Shown: positions 1 to 9,071, counted from the first letter of the stretch. The stretch: 24,175 nt of DNA from Alphaproteobacteria bacterium UBA2964 (GCA_002348425.1 DEBE01000230.1:1-24175); one strand, 5' to 3'. Numbers and translations are program-made. Notes: generated from the letters alone by a model not told the origin.

Positions 1-1
1 A

Positions 2-1648
2 GCAGGAGAGTTTGGTGATATTTACGGATTAGACGTTGTCGAGATCCCTACTCATATGCCGTGCATTCGCAAAGACCTAGACGATGAAGTATATCGAACC
101 GCCGCTGAAAAGGATGAGGCTGTAATTGCACTTATTGAGGAATGCATTAACCGAAACCAACCTGCTCTTGTTGGTACGATTTCGATTGAAAAATCGGAAT
201 CTCTATCAAGAATGCTCGACAAAAGAAAGATTAGACATAATGTTTTAAATGCTCGTTACCACGAACAAGAGGCCTTCATAGTCGCACAGGCGGGAAAACC
301 GGGGCAAGTTACTATCTCAACAAATATGGCAGGTCGTGGTACCGATATTCAACTTGGCGGTAATATCGAAATGCAAGTTATAGAAGAGCTTTCAAAAATA
401 AAGAGTGCCAAGAAACGTGATGCGCAGGAGGCAGAAATACGTACCAGAATTACAGCTGAATATGAAGACGCTCGTAAATCCGTCATAGAGGCCGGGGGTT
501 TATTTATTATTTGTACAGAACGTCACGAATCTCGTCGAATAGACAATCAGCTTCGTGGCCGCTCAGGCCGGCAGGGTGATCCAGGTGCTTCTAAATTCTT
601 CTTGTCTCTTGAAGATGACTTAATGAGAATCTTTGGGTCAGAGCGCATTGACACAATGTTGCAGAAACTTGGCCTTGAAAAAGGAGAGGCGATAGTCCAT
701 CCGTGGATCAATAAAGCTCTAGAAAAAGCTCAGAAAAAGGTTGAAGAACGCAATTTCGAAATTAGAAAAAACTTGCTTCAATTTGACGATGTAATGAATG
801 ATCAACGCAAGGTTATTTATGAACAACGTCGTGAACTTATGGAGGTTGATGACGTCTCAGCTACTGTTTCCGACATGAGATTAGAAGTTATTGATGATAT
901 TGTATCAAAATGCATCCCGGAAAAAGCCTATGCTGAGCAATGGGAAACCGAGACATTGCACGAAGAAGTTCTTCGTATTACTGGCTTAGATCTTCCAGTT
1001 TCAGAATGGTCAAAACAGGAGGGTATTGCGGATGAAGAAATCCGGGCAAAAATAACAACCGCTGTCAACCACCAAATTGCAGAAAAAGTCGCAAATTACG
1101 GCCCAGATATGATGCGCATTGCTGAAAAAAGCGTACTATTGCAGGTTTTAGATCAAATTTGGAAGGAACACTTACTGGCGTTGGATCATTTAAGGCAGGG
1201 AATTGGCCTTAGAGCATATGCTCAGAAGGACCCCTTAAATGAATACAAACACGATGCCTTTGATTTATTCGATCAGATGTTAGCCATGCTGCGCGAAACC
1301 GTCACACAGGTATTGTGTCATATGGAAATTTCAGACGAAAACCCTGAAGAGTTATTGGACTATAATTACGATCAATTAGAAGAAAGTCGTAATGACTCTG
1401 GAATGGCAGCAATAACAGATAACATCCATCCGGCAGCCGAAACTCAAAACATACCTTTAGGGAACCCAAAAGTAATACCAGCAAACACAAAACCTGAAGA
1501 CGTTCCACCCGGATGGCGCCTTCACGAACCTATAGGACGCTGGGTAGACCCTGAAGACCCTGAGACTTGGGGTAAAGTTCCACGAAACGCGGCCTGCCCC
1601 TGTGGTTCGGGGAAAAAGTATAAGGTTTGTCATGGAAGGGTAGTATAA
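2..1648 (+). CDS. secA: Protein translocase ATPase SecA, C-terminal part (5' truncated by window edge)
   Basis: SecA is the peripheral-membrane ATPase that drives preproteins through SecYEG. The reading frame is open from base 2, and the residues before the first ATG are SecA-like (ending [20 protein letters not shown]), so the gene starts outside the window. About 548 residues are present, roughly the last 60 percent of a usual SecA. Visible in order are the second nucleotide-binding fold with [16 protein letters not shown] (motif V), the [11 protein letters not shown] motif VI, the helical scaffold with [20 protein letters not shown], and the segment [21 protein letters not shown] variable linker follows, then the C-terminal zinc-binding tail [13 protein letters not shown] (C-X-C-X8-C-H), known in the family to bind SecB and lipids. 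It converges on accA with only 31 bases between the stops, and I see no clear terminator there. Confidence 0.97.
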   Translation, partial: AGEFGDIYGLDVVEIPTHMPCIRKDLDDEVYRTAAEKDEAVIALIEECINRNQPALVGTISIEKSESLSRMLDKRKIRHNVLNARYHEQEAFIVAQAGKPGQVTISTNMAGRGTDIQLGGNIEMQVIEELSKIKSAKKRDAQEAEIRTRITAEYEDARKSVIEAGGLFIICTERHESRRIDNQLRGRSGRQGDPGASKFFLSLEDDLMRIFGSERIDTMLQKLGLEKGEAIVHPWINKALEKAQKKVEERNFEIRKNLLQFDDVMNDQRKVIYEQRRELMEVDDVSATVSDMRLEVIDDIVSKCIPEKAYAEQWETETLHEEVLRITGLDLPVSEWSKQEGIADEEIRAKITTAVNHQIAEKVANYGPDMMRIAEKSVLLQVLDQIWKEHLLALDHLRQGIGLRAYAQKDPLNEYKHDAFDLFDQMLAMLRETVTQVLCHMEISDENPEELLDYNYDQLEESRNDSGMAAITDNIHPAAETQNIPLGNPKVIPANTKPEDVPPGWRLHEPIGRWVDPEDPETWGKVPRNAACPCGSGKKYKVCHGRVV

Positions 1649-1679
1649 GACTAACATTCAGAAGAACATTAAAACAAGT

Positions 1680-2639
1680 CTACGATGACAATACTTCATT
1701 CCCAAGTGTTATAAATCTTTCGCGCCTCTGAGACTTTAGCACCTCGCCTTCTATACCCTCTATATCACTGAGTGCTTTCTCAATGCGGACACCAACTGTT
1801 GCTATTGTTTCGTCACGATTACGATGCGCTCCTCCAAGGGGTTCGGGAATAATTTCATCAATCACACCAAAATCAAGTAAATCTTTTGCCGTCATTTTCA
1901 TAGCATCTGCCGCTTCCTTTGCATGATCAGCACTTCTCCAAAGGATTGACGCACAGCCTTCAGGTGAAATAACCGAATAAACAGAATGCTCCATCATAAG
2001 AACACTGTTTGCTGTTGCTATCGCTATAGCCCCACCACTTCCACCCTCTCCTATCACAACGCTAATTATTGGAACCTTTAAATTTAGGCATACTTCAATA
2101 GAGCGGGCGATTGCCTCCGCCTGTCCGCGTTCCTCTGCACCCACGCCAGGGTAGGCACCGGGTGTATCAACAAATGTAATAATAGGAAGGGAGAACTGCT
2201 CCGCGAGGTGCATCAAACGCTGTGCTTTTCGATAACCCTCTGGTCGCGGCATACCAAAATTGTGTTTGAGCCGAGACTCTGTATCTTTACCCTTTTCTTG
2301 ACCCATAACTACAACTGTGCGACCCCGAAAACGACCCAACCCCCCTAGTATTGCTGAATCTTCTGCATAGAGGCGGTCGCCTGCAAGAGCGGTAAACTGT
2401 TCAATCAAAGCGTTTATATAATCAATGCAATGTGGTCGATCTGGATGACGTGCCACCATAACAGTCTGCCAAGGTGATAGTTTCGTATAGATTTGCTTTA
2501 AGGATTTATCGATGCGGCTCTGAAGTTTGGATAACTCATCTGCTATCTTAATATCACCGATATCAGACATATGACGCAATTCCTCCATTTTGCCTTCTAG
2601 TTCAGCAACAGGTTTCTCAAAATCTAAAAAGCTTGGCAT
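1680..2639 (-). CDS. accA: Acetyl-CoA carboxylase carboxyltransferase subunit alpha
   Basis: AccA forms, with AccD, the carboxyltransferase that moves CO2 from carboxybiotin to acetyl-CoA, giving malonyl-CoA for fatty-acid synthesis. The protein begins MPSFLDFEKPVAELEGKM, the usual AccA N-terminus, followed by the crotonase-fold core: GGLGRFRGRTVVVMGQEKGK, the FVDTPGAYPGVGAEERGQ segment, and the glycine-rich GEGGSGGAIA that forms an oxyanion hole. I place the start at 2639, giving 319 residues, the common family length, because AGAGGA lies six bases upstream. An in-frame ATG at 2672 would add 11 atypical residues. It is the last gene of a minus-strand run and begins 36 bases after the xerD stop, so co-transcription is likely. 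The accD partner is not in this window. Confidence 0.96.
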   Translation of the reverse strand: MPSFLDFEKPVAELEGKMEELRHMSDIGDIKIADELSKLQSRIDKSLKQIYTKLSPWQTVMVARHPDRPHCIDYINALIEQFTALAGDRLYAEDSAILGGLGRFRGRTVVVMGQEKGKDTESRLKHNFGMPRPEGYRKAQRLMHLAEQFSLPIITFVDTPGAYPGVGAEERGQAEAIARSIEVCLNLKVPIISVVIGEGGSGGAIAIATANSVLMMEHSVYSVISPEGCASILWRSADHAKEAADAMKMTAKDLLDFGVIDEIIPEPLGGAHRNRDETIATVGVRIEKALSDIEGIEGEVLKSQRRERFITLGNEVLSS

Positions 2640-2675
2640 ATATTCCTCTGCACTAAATATCCTTGCTTGCAAAAC

Positions 2676-3788
2676 TTATATAGAATCTTTTGCCATTGGA
2701 TGAAAGTTTTGAACAGTCTTTTTTAAACGTTCTTCCAGAATATGAGTATAAATTTGAGTTGTGGAAATATCCGTATGCCCGAGCAATTCTTGAATTGTTC
2801 GAAGATCAGCATTGTTTGCTAATAAATGCGTCGCAAACGAATGTCGTAAAAAGTGTGGTGACACTTTTTTCTTAAGGCAATCTTCTGCTAGCTTGTTAAG
2901 CTCATAGGCAAATACATATCTTGGTAAGTGCTCATCCTTCTCAGATTTGTCATTTGGAAATAACCAAATAGAGTGAGAATTCTTGATAAAATGTTTTCGT
3001 TTGTCACGCCAAATTTCGATAGCATCCCTCGCCGGATCCCCCAACGGGACAATTCGTTCTTTGCCACCCTTACCTTTTAAGGTTACAATTGATAGGTCAC
3101 GCTCCAAAGCCGCTATTGGCAACCCAACAAGCTCAGATACCCGTAAACCTGTCGCATATAATATTTCAACTAATGTATAGAGCCTAACTTCGCGAAAACT
3201 GGATTTAAGAGTCGGTCGTGCCGCCTCAATTAGTTTCTTAATTTCTGGTTCTTTCAAATATTTAGGACGACGACTGCCTCGACGTGGAAAATAAATATGT
3301 TTTGTTGGATCATTTTCTATAAGTTTTTCTGAAACCATAAAGCGAAAGTAATGGCGTAAAACTGATAAGCGGCGACGCATAGTGTTTGGGTTTGCAACAT
3401 TCTCTTTTGTGTTTTTGTAAGCCGCCTCTTTTTTTTTGTTTTTTTTGGGGCTTAAAGCCATAAACTCCCGAACAAACTCGCTAGAAACTCTGATAGCCTC
3501 CAAAGAATTATTTTTAGCTTTCTTCTTCAGATTACAAATTTCCTCTTTTTTTAAGTCATCTTCAAAGAGAAGCTGTAAATCTCTCAATTCTTTCAAAGTA
3601 TCTGTTTCTTTTTGTTTGTTTTGAGATAATTTTGAAGAACGTTGACCTATAGGATCTGCTTTTATTTTATCTAAATTAGAAATCTTTTCTTTTAAAACAT
3701 CTTCAAATAATTCTAAATCTCGACGATAAGAATTTATGGTATTTTTTGCGGATCCGAGTTCAGCGGTTAACCTCTCAAGAAATGCCAA
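2676..3788 (-). CDS. xerD: Site-specific tyrosine recombinase XerD-like, with Lys-rich insertion
   Basis: Tyrosine recombinase of the XerC/XerD family, which resolves chromosome dimers at dif. Counted from the TTG at 3788 it has 370 residues against the usual 295-310. The C-terminal catalytic domain is complete: Arg216 in GLRVSEL, Lys243 in GKGGKER, His312-x-x-Arg315 in HFLRHSFATHLL, His338 in LLGHTDIS and the nucleophile Tyr347 in TTQIYTH. The N-terminal SAM-like domain has its first helix (NTINSYRRDLELF) and its last (NTMRRRLSVLRHYFRFMV), but about 60-75 extra, mostly charged residues lie between. The start is uncertain: the only good Shine-Dalgarno (AGAGGAGA) sits at 3846-3853, right after the upstream stop, and points to an ATT at 3842 rather than the TTG. 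Placement with accA is familiar in alphaproteobacteria. XerD is preferred over XerC from context and sequence feel; a search would settle it. Confidence 0.88.
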   Translation of the reverse strand: MAFLERLTAELGSAKNTINSYRRDLELFEDVLKEKISNLDKIKADPIGQRSSKLSQNKQKETDTLKELRDLQLLFEDDLKKEEICNLKKKAKNNSLEAIRVSSEFVREFMALSPKKNKKKEAAYKNTKENVANPNTMRRRLSVLRHYFRFMVSEKLIENDPTKHIYFPRRGSRRPKYLKEPEIKKLIEAARPTLKSSFREVRLYTLVEILYATGLRVSELVGLPIAALERDLSIVTLKGKGGKERIVPLGDPARDAIEIWRDKRKHFIKNSHSIWLFPNDKSEKDEHLPRYVFAYELNKLAEDCLKKKVSPHFLRHSFATHLLANNADLRTIQELLGHTDISTTQIYTHILEERLKKTVQNFHPMAKDSI

Positions 3789-3851
3789 CTTTACAGGAAC
3801 CTTAGCTTTAGTTTCTTTTTTTCTTGCGTCTGTAATAAGAATGGATCTCCT

Positions 3852-5702
3852 CTATAAACCTGCCCCGACCGCCGTTTCCAATGCTATAGCTCGGGCCTCC
3901 TGTTTCAACCCGATACGCCTTAACGCTTTGATCGACATTTCGACCGCAAACAGATTTTGATCTAGTGTTCCTCGTTCACCGAGTGCTATCAAGGTCATGG
4001 CTACAGTTGCGCCACGACTGCCATTTTCAGCGGCCTGAGATAATGCATTTCTTATAGTGGCCTTTGGTCCAATCTCTTTTATCGGTTTCCCGTCATCTAA
4101 GACCTCCGCCCAAAGATCTGAGGGTATTGATACACCCATGGCATTTAAAAGACTAAAAAAGGTTCTTGCCTTTGATAAACCGCGATTACCTAAAACATTT
4201 TGTGTTTTCCACCAGCCCCTCAATTCAACTACTTGAACTTTAGCAACATCATCTTTAGTAATTAATGTTACTAACGGATAAAGGTCCATCCTATCACTCA
4301 ATTTCGTCTCTCGGTCTTTCGAAGATTCAAGCCAGGCTCGGGCCGATTTGTAATTCCCAGTAGCTATGAATATTCTAGCGGCAGTACCAGAAAACCAAGC
4401 TAATTCTGCAGTAGGTTTTATAGTCTCAACATAGGGGACAATAGCTAGTGCTGTAATTTTCCATTCACCTTTTTTTTGAGCTAATTTAAGGGCTCCATCA
4501 ATAAGTTTTGCACGTTCGACGGTATCTTCCTGCTTTTCAACTATTTGTGCCAATATAGCACGACCCGTAGGTCCCCAATTTTCCGACAGGTATTTAATAG
4601 GATTAGTTATCAAAGTCGAATCTGAATCTATAGCATTATAAATTTCTCCAAGACGCTTGGAACCGATTACTCCTAGTCCTCTTGCCAATTCTCCTGCTGC
4701 AAGACGGACCTTAACAGGTGCATTTGGACTTAAACTTATAGAACGGAGCGCCGAAGGGGTGGCTTCTTCAACCACATCTTCAGGCAAAATCAAACCTGCG
4801 GAACGCATCAGCGATAACATTAAAGCGGAAGGACTTTTTAAACTAATTATTTTCGGACTTGCTGCTCCGGAAAGTTTATCCATTGCAGAGAAAAATGCAG
4901 GGTGTAGAGAATTTGTTTTCTCTGCTAGAACATCAGAGATTAGATTTGCTTGTGCCGTTTTACCAGCCATAGCAAGACAAAAGGCAGCAGCTTTTTGCCA
5001 GTAAACTCCTTTGAATTGATCACTGTGTACCTGCACTAATTGGCAAGCTCCTGCAGTATCGTTCCCAAATAGACGCCCATCTATTCCGATACGGGCTAAA
5101 CCTTCCTCAGATGTTCGATTCGATGTTAAAGAAATTAATGCTAGGGCGGACTCCAAATCTCCGATTTCAAATAACGCACCTATTCTCAATGGCAAGAGTG
5201 CAGGTTCCAACTTATTATTTTTTGGAGCAACGGCCTCAGTCAAAAGTAATCGTTTCATTAGATTACGCATTATTGGTGAATTAATTCGGGACGGTAATAA
5301 GGCCAACAATCTTGTAACAAAGGAGCGGCTAATGCCTAACCACATATCTGCCCCTAAACCACCCTGACTATCATCAAGAAGGCCTATCGAATCCCTATCT
5401 AATTCTTTCAAGTTGTGCACAGCAACAGGAGTATTGACTCTTCCGGATGGCGAAATAGGTCTGTACCCTATAGGTTGATCTTGGTTTGCAGCTCCATGTC
5501 CCACTTTTCTCTTTTTTGAATCAGTTTTTTTTGGAACCAGTTGGATAGGAGTATTTTTAGCCTGTAACTTCAAAAATTTGGGTGCTTCATTTAACTCTAA
5601 AGACTCGGCAACAACAGTAGGTACTTTTGGTCCCAGTAAAAATGTAATGCAACTAACCAAGCAGACCGAAAATATAAGTTTTTTATTTGGGAAACCGTTC
5701 AT
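3852..5702 (-). CDS. Exported alpha-helical protein of unknown function (616 aa)
   Basis: I do not recognise a named family. The N-terminus has a positive start (NKK), a hydrophobic stretch of about 16 residues and a plausible signal peptidase site after VVA near residue 32, so export to the periplasm is likely. A lipobox-like LVSC at residues 15-18 is also present but lies early inside a longer hydrophobic run, so I favour ordinary cleavage. Residues 35-100 are polar and Lys/Pro-rich, probably flexible. The remainder is Ala/Leu-rich and predicted helical by eye, with TPR-like segments such as LFEIGDLESALALISL and FIATGNYKSARAWLES, which resemble an alpha-solenoid. Its ATG overlaps the end of a 45-codon gene by 20 bases and has no good ribosome site of its own, suggesting translational coupling. 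It is followed by xerD with only nine bases between the stop and the candidate ATT start. Role unknown; a cell-envelope scaffold is only a guess. Confidence 0.85.
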   Translation of the reverse strand: MNGFPNKKLIFSVCLVSCITFLLGPKVPTVVAESLELNEAPKFLKLQAKNTPIQLVPKKTDSKKRKVGHGAANQDQPIGYRPISPSGRVNTPVAVHNLKELDRDSIGLLDDSQGGLGADMWLGISRSFVTRLLALLPSRINSPIMRNLMKRLLLTEAVAPKNNKLEPALLPLRIGALFEIGDLESALALISLTSNRTSEEGLARIGIDGRLFGNDTAGACQLVQVHSDQFKGVYWQKAAAFCLAMAGKTAQANLISDVLAEKTNSLHPAFFSAMDKLSGAASPKIISLKSPSALMLSLMRSAGLILPEDVVEEATPSALRSISLSPNAPVKVRLAAGELARGLGVIGSKRLGEIYNAIDSDSTLITNPIKYLSENWGPTGRAILAQIVEKQEDTVERAKLIDGALKLAQKKGEWKITALAIVPYVETIKPTAELAWFSGTAARIFIATGNYKSARAWLESSKDRETKLSDRMDLYPLVTLITKDDVAKVQVVELRGWWKTQNVLGNRGLSKARTFFSLLNAMGVSIPSDLWAEVLDDGKPIKEIGPKATIRNALSQAAENGSRGATVAMTLIALGERGTLDQNLFAVEMSIKALRRIGLKQEARAIALETAVGAGL

Positions 5703-5820
5703 CAGGCAATATCTTTTCTATATTTGTAGTTGGAGCGGGAATTTCCCATATTAGAAAAAAGGCAACAGAACCTAATATTAAAACAAGAAGACTAATTAAT
5801 ATTAAAAGATTTAGACGCAT
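5683..5820 (-). CDS. Small single-pass membrane protein, 45 aa
   Basis: A 45-codon frame starting with ATG at 5820 encodes one strongly hydrophobic helix (residues 3-25, LNLLILISLLVLILGSVAFF and onward), then a short tail WEIPAPTTNIEKILPDERFP ending in Lys. The Arg at position 2 suggests an N-in orientation that leaves the tail in the periplasm. Its TAA lies inside the start region of the following 616-residue gene (20-base overlap), a typical sign of coupled translation. From memory, very short proteins with the same pattern (a helix, then IPAP, then E-K-x-x-P-D-x-R-F-P) occur in Rhodospirillales, but I cannot verify that here. The upstream AGGA is rather far from the ATG (about 16 bases), so initiation is not strongly marked. 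Function unknown. Confidence 0.72.
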   Translation of the reverse strand: MRLNLLILISLLVLILGSVAFFLIWEIPAPTTNIEKILPDERFPK

Positions 5821-6038
5821 ATTTAGTACCAAATATTCCTACAGGTTAAAAAACAGTTTCCTTAATCAATACTTTATATTTATCAAAACTCATTTTATTG
5901 ATAGCATATAACATATGGATAATAACGCAGACTAAATCATTATTAGTATACTTTAATCATGACAAAATTTAGGCATTTTATCTTTCATGGTTAATTGTTT
6001 CAACAAGGTAAAGGCCTTGAGATTTTTTTGACTGATAA

Positions 6039-6593
6039 ATGAAACAACAATTTTTACCAGAAATTTCAAAAACCATTGTATTAGTGGGACTGATGGGGGC
6101 TGGAAAAACCTGCATAGGTCAAAGATTAGCAAATGCCCTTAACTTGCCATTCGTTGATGCAGATGATGAAATAGAAAAGGCAGCTGGATGTTCGATATCC
6201 GACATTTTCGATTTATATGGAGAGCCTAAATTTCGTGATGGAGAGAAGAAGGTAATTTCTAGACTTTTAAACGAACCTATTCACGTTTTGGCAACCGGAG
6301 GTGGGGCCTTCGTTAATAGAGACACGCGGGAACGTATTAAAAAAAATGCAATTTCTATATGGATTCGTGCTGATATTGAACTTTTATTATCACGCACCAG
6401 AAGTCGTAATAACCGACCTCTGCTAAAGAATACAAATCCAAGGGCAAAACTCCAACAACTTATCAACCAACGATACCCATCTTACAGCCAAGCTGACATT
6501 GTCATAGACAGCGGATATGAGGCACCTGATATTACTGTAAAGCAGGTCATCAGCGCTCTAGAAACATTTAATGTAAGTATGCGAGATAGGTAG
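6039..6593 (+). CDS. aroK: Shikimate kinase
   Basis: Phosphorylates shikimate to shikimate 3-phosphate with ATP, the fifth step of chorismate synthesis. The 184-residue protein has the Walker A loop GLMGAGKT at residues 17-24, the substrate-binding FVDADDEIE, the GGGAF turn of the shikimate site, and the lid segment RNNRPLL with its arginines. These fit a cytosolic NMP-kinase fold of normal length with a short N-terminal extension. The ATG at 6039 has only a weak purine stretch ahead of it (AAGG near 6006-6013). It is the first gene of the plus-strand run, diverging from the 45-codon gene across 218 AT-rich bases that must hold promoters for both directions. It is followed by aroB after 10 bases, the classic aroKB pair. 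Confidence 0.97.
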   Translation: MKQQFLPEISKTIVLVGLMGAGKTCIGQRLANALNLPFVDADDEIEKAAGCSISDIFDLYGEPKFRDGEKKVISRLLNEPIHVLATGGGAFVNRDTRERIKKNAISIWIRADIELLLSRTRSRNNRPLLKNTNPRAKLQQLINQRYPSYSQADIVIDSGYEAPDITVKQVISALETFNVSMRDR

Positions 6594-6603
6594 GTCAGCT
6601 ATT

Positions 6604-7737
6604 ATGCAGAATCCTGATATTCTTAAAGTGGATTTACAAGACCGAAGTTACAATATCGTGATAGGTAGCAATTTAATTAAAAATTTAGGCCAATTTATTC
6701 CATCTTTAATTAAAAACACTTCGGTAATAATAATAACCGACCAAAATGTTGCCGATTTTCATTTAACTAAGCTTGTTCATGCTTTAGATGCCGAAAAACT
6801 AGCTTATTCTGTTGTCACACTACCCCCGGGTGAATCTACAAAACGATTTAGTCACTTTCAAAATATCATTTCAAAAATACTCGATAAAAATCCTGAACGC
6901 TCGACTAGCCTAATAGCTTTTGGGGGGGGTGTTATAGGTGATTTAGCGGGGTTTGCAGCAAGTATAATTTTAAGAGGAATAAACTATTTCCAAATCCCAA
7001 CAACTCTTTTAGCTCAGGTGGATAGTTCTGTCGGAGGAAAAACCGGGGTGAATTCAGAACATGGAAAGAATTTAATTGGAACCTTTTATCAACCAAAGGG
7101 TGTTTTAATAGATACAAGCGTCTTGGCAACACTGCCAAAGCGTGAGCTTCTAGCAGGATATGCCGAGGTAGTTAAATATGGAATTATCGGAGATAAGAAA
7201 TTTTTTGAATGGCTAGAGATAAATGGCGAAGCCTTAATCAAAGGAGATGAAGGTCTCCAAAAATATGCGATTATGGAGAGCTGCAGGGCCAAAGCTAAAA
7301 TTGTGAATCAAGATGAAAAAGAAACAGGTAACCGTGCCCTTCTTAATTTTGGGCACACATTTGGTCATGCTCTGGAAGCAGAAATGGGTTACAATTCTCG
7401 CCTTCTTCATGGAGAGGCTGTAGCAATTGGAATGCTTTTAGCTTTTGATCTATCGGTATTAATGGGCTTTTGTGCTAAGGAAGAAGCTACGCGGGTTCAA
7501 AAACATTTTTTGTCGATGGGTCTACCGACCCAATTGGATGACATTTTCGAAAGAAATTACGACAGCGAAGTCTTACTTGACCACATGCGAAGAGATAAGA
7601 AAGTAAAAAATGGCCAACTTAATTTCATTCTTACACGTGGTGTTGGTAATGCTTTTATCACTTCAGAAGTTGAAAGAGACAGCGTTATCGAAGTTTTAAA
7701 TCGAAGAGCAAAAAATTCAATATTCCCAATAGAATAA
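6604..7737 (+). CDS. aroB: 3-dehydroquinate synthase
   Basis: Converts DAHP to 3-dehydroquinate, the second shikimate-pathway step, using NAD+ and a divalent metal. The 377-residue protein shows the nucleotide-binding GGGVIGDLAGFAAS, the PTTLLAQVDSSVGGKTGVN signature, NLIGTFYQP, the catalytic Lys/Glu region YAEVVKYGIIGD, and the metal ligands in GHTFGHALE and LHGEAVAIGM. The length is normal. An AGGTAGG stretch overlaps the aroK stop and serves the ATG at 6604, so aroK and aroB are very probably one transcript and translationally linked. Confidence 0.97.
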   Translation: MQNPDILKVDLQDRSYNIVIGSNLIKNLGQFIPSLIKNTSVIIITDQNVADFHLTKLVHALDAEKLAYSVVTLPPGESTKRFSHFQNIISKILDKNPERSTSLIAFGGGVIGDLAGFAASIILRGINYFQIPTTLLAQVDSSVGGKTGVNSEHGKNLIGTFYQPKGVLIDTSVLATLPKRELLAGYAEVVKYGIIGDKKFFEWLEINGEALIKGDEGLQKYAIMESCRAKAKIVNQDEKETGNRALLNFGHTFGHALEAEMGYNSRLLHGEAVAIGMLLAFDLSVLMGFCAKEEATRVQKHFLSMGLPTQLDDIFERNYDSEVLLDHMRRDKKVKNGQLNFILTRGVGNAFITSEVERDSVIEVLNRRAKNSIFPIE

Positions 7738-7778
7738 TGTTGAATTATTTTAAAGGTATTTAATAGGACAACCGAGAA

Positions 7779-9071
7779 ATGGAGACTGAAACACTCGCTA
7801 CCGTTGGTGGTATTGTTATATTGCTCATTGTTTCTGGAATTTTTTCTGGATCGGAAACCGCTTTAACAGCTGCATCAAAACCACGCATTCATCTTCTACA
7901 AAAACGCGGCAACAGACGCGCCGCTATTGTAACTAAACTATTTTCTAATAGAGATAAATTAATTGGAGCAATTTTACTAGGCAACAATCTCGTCAACATT
8001 TTAGCCTCTGCCTTAGCTACCAGTCTAATGATAGGACTCTTTGGTGAAGCTGGTGTAATTTATGCAACGATTGCCATGACCGCCTTAGTTCTAATTTTTG
8101 GCGAGGTCATGCCAAAAACATATGCCTTCCACAATGCGGACCGGTTAGCACTTTTAGTTGCACCAACATTTAAGTACGTTGTTGCTGTTTTATCCCCAAT
8201 TACTCATACCATAAATATTTTGATCTCTGTCACATTGCGCCCGTTTAGGAAGAAATTTAACTCAGATGACGAATTAGCTATTTCGGAAGAGACACTCCGT
8301 GGTGCCATTGACCTACATATGGGTGATGAACCTGCAGTCCAACGCGAACGTCTTATGCTTCGTTCTATATTAGATTTATCTGAGGTTAATGTCGGTGAAG
8401 TTATGCATCACCGCCAAGATATAGTTATGGTGGATGCGGATTTGCCCACAAATGAAATTATCAAACAAGTGGTTAATAGCCCCTACACACGTATACCACT
8501 GTGGAGAGGTGAACCAGATAATATCGTAGGAGTTATCCACGCAAAGGTTTTATTACTTCATGTACACCAAAACCTAGGAACAATAGACCGTATTGATATC
8601 GATGCAGTTTCAACACCACCTTGGTTTATTCCCGAATCCACATCACTTCATGACCAACTTCAGGCATTTCGGCGCCGTCAAGAACACTTCGCATTAGTAG
8701 TTGACGAATATGGTTCTTTAATGGGGGTCGTGACACTCGAAGACATATTAGAGGAAATCGTCGGAGATATTGCCGATGAACATGATGAAGTCCCATTTGG
8801 GGTTCGCTCTCAAAACGATGGTAGTTATTTAGTAGATGGAAGAGTTACCATACGCGATTTAAATCGGCGGCTCAACTGGGAGCTTCCAGACGATGATGCC
8901 GCGACAATTGCTGGTTTGGTAATCCAAATTGGAAAAGTTATTCCAGAAGAGGGCCAAATATTTATATTTGAAGAATTCCGTTTCCAAATAATAAACCGAC
9001 GAAAAAATAGATTGGCTTTAATCCAAATTACACCCCCTCAGCAGATAGAAGAGAATCTTCCAGAGACTTAA
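7779..9071 (+). CDS. CorC/HlyC-type CNNM (DUF21) and CBS-domain membrane protein
   Basis: Member of the hemolysin C/CorC family, membrane proteins linked to magnesium and cobalt homeostasis or efflux. Domain order in the 430 residues: an N-terminal DUF21/CNNM membrane domain (about 1-185) with hydrophobic helices and the signature GSETALTAASKPRIH; a pair of CBS domains (about 205-325) including VMHHRQDIVMVDADLP and FALVVDEYGSLMGVVTLEDI; and a C-terminal CorC_HlyC domain (about 340-420). In several alphaproteobacteria, as I recall, such a gene sits just after aroB, which matches this place. It starts 41 bases after aroB with AGGACA upstream and probably belongs to the same operon. The transported ion cannot be told from sequence. 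Confidence 0.92.
   Translation: METETLATVGGIVILLIVSGIFSGSETALTAASKPRIHLLQKRGNRRAAIVTKLFSNRDKLIGAILLGNNLVNILASALATSLMIGLFGEAGVIYATIAMTALVLIFGEVMPKTYAFHNADRLALLVAPTFKYVVAVLSPITHTINILISVTLRPFRKKFNSDDELAISEETLRGAIDLHMGDEPAVQRERLMLRSILDLSEVNVGEVMHHRQDIVMVDADLPTNEIIKQVVNSPYTRIPLWRGEPDNIVGVIHAKVLLLHVHQNLGTIDRIDIDAVSTPPWFIPESTSLHDQLQAFRRRQEHFALVVDEYGSLMGVVTLEDILEEIVGDIADEHDEVPFGVRSQNDGSYLVDGRVTIRDLNRRLNWELPDDDAATIAGLVIQIGKVIPEEGQIFIFEEFRFQIINRRKNRLALIQITPPQQIEENLPET

Noticed and set aside
1649..1679. AGACT/AGTCT inverted arms between secA and accA as a bidirectional terminator
   Set aside because: Five base pairs with a loop of over 20 bases and no T run.
5640..5660. Lipobox (LVSC) suggesting the 616-residue protein is a lipoprotein
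   Set aside because: The Cys is in the middle of a longer hydrophobic run that ends in a good VVA cleavage site, so ordinary signal peptidase cleavage fits better.
6002..6030. CAAGG/CCTTG hairpin followed by seven T, just before aroK, as a terminator or attenuator
   Set aside because: Only five pairs with an AT-rich loop, and no complete gene on that strand ends nearby; too weak to call.
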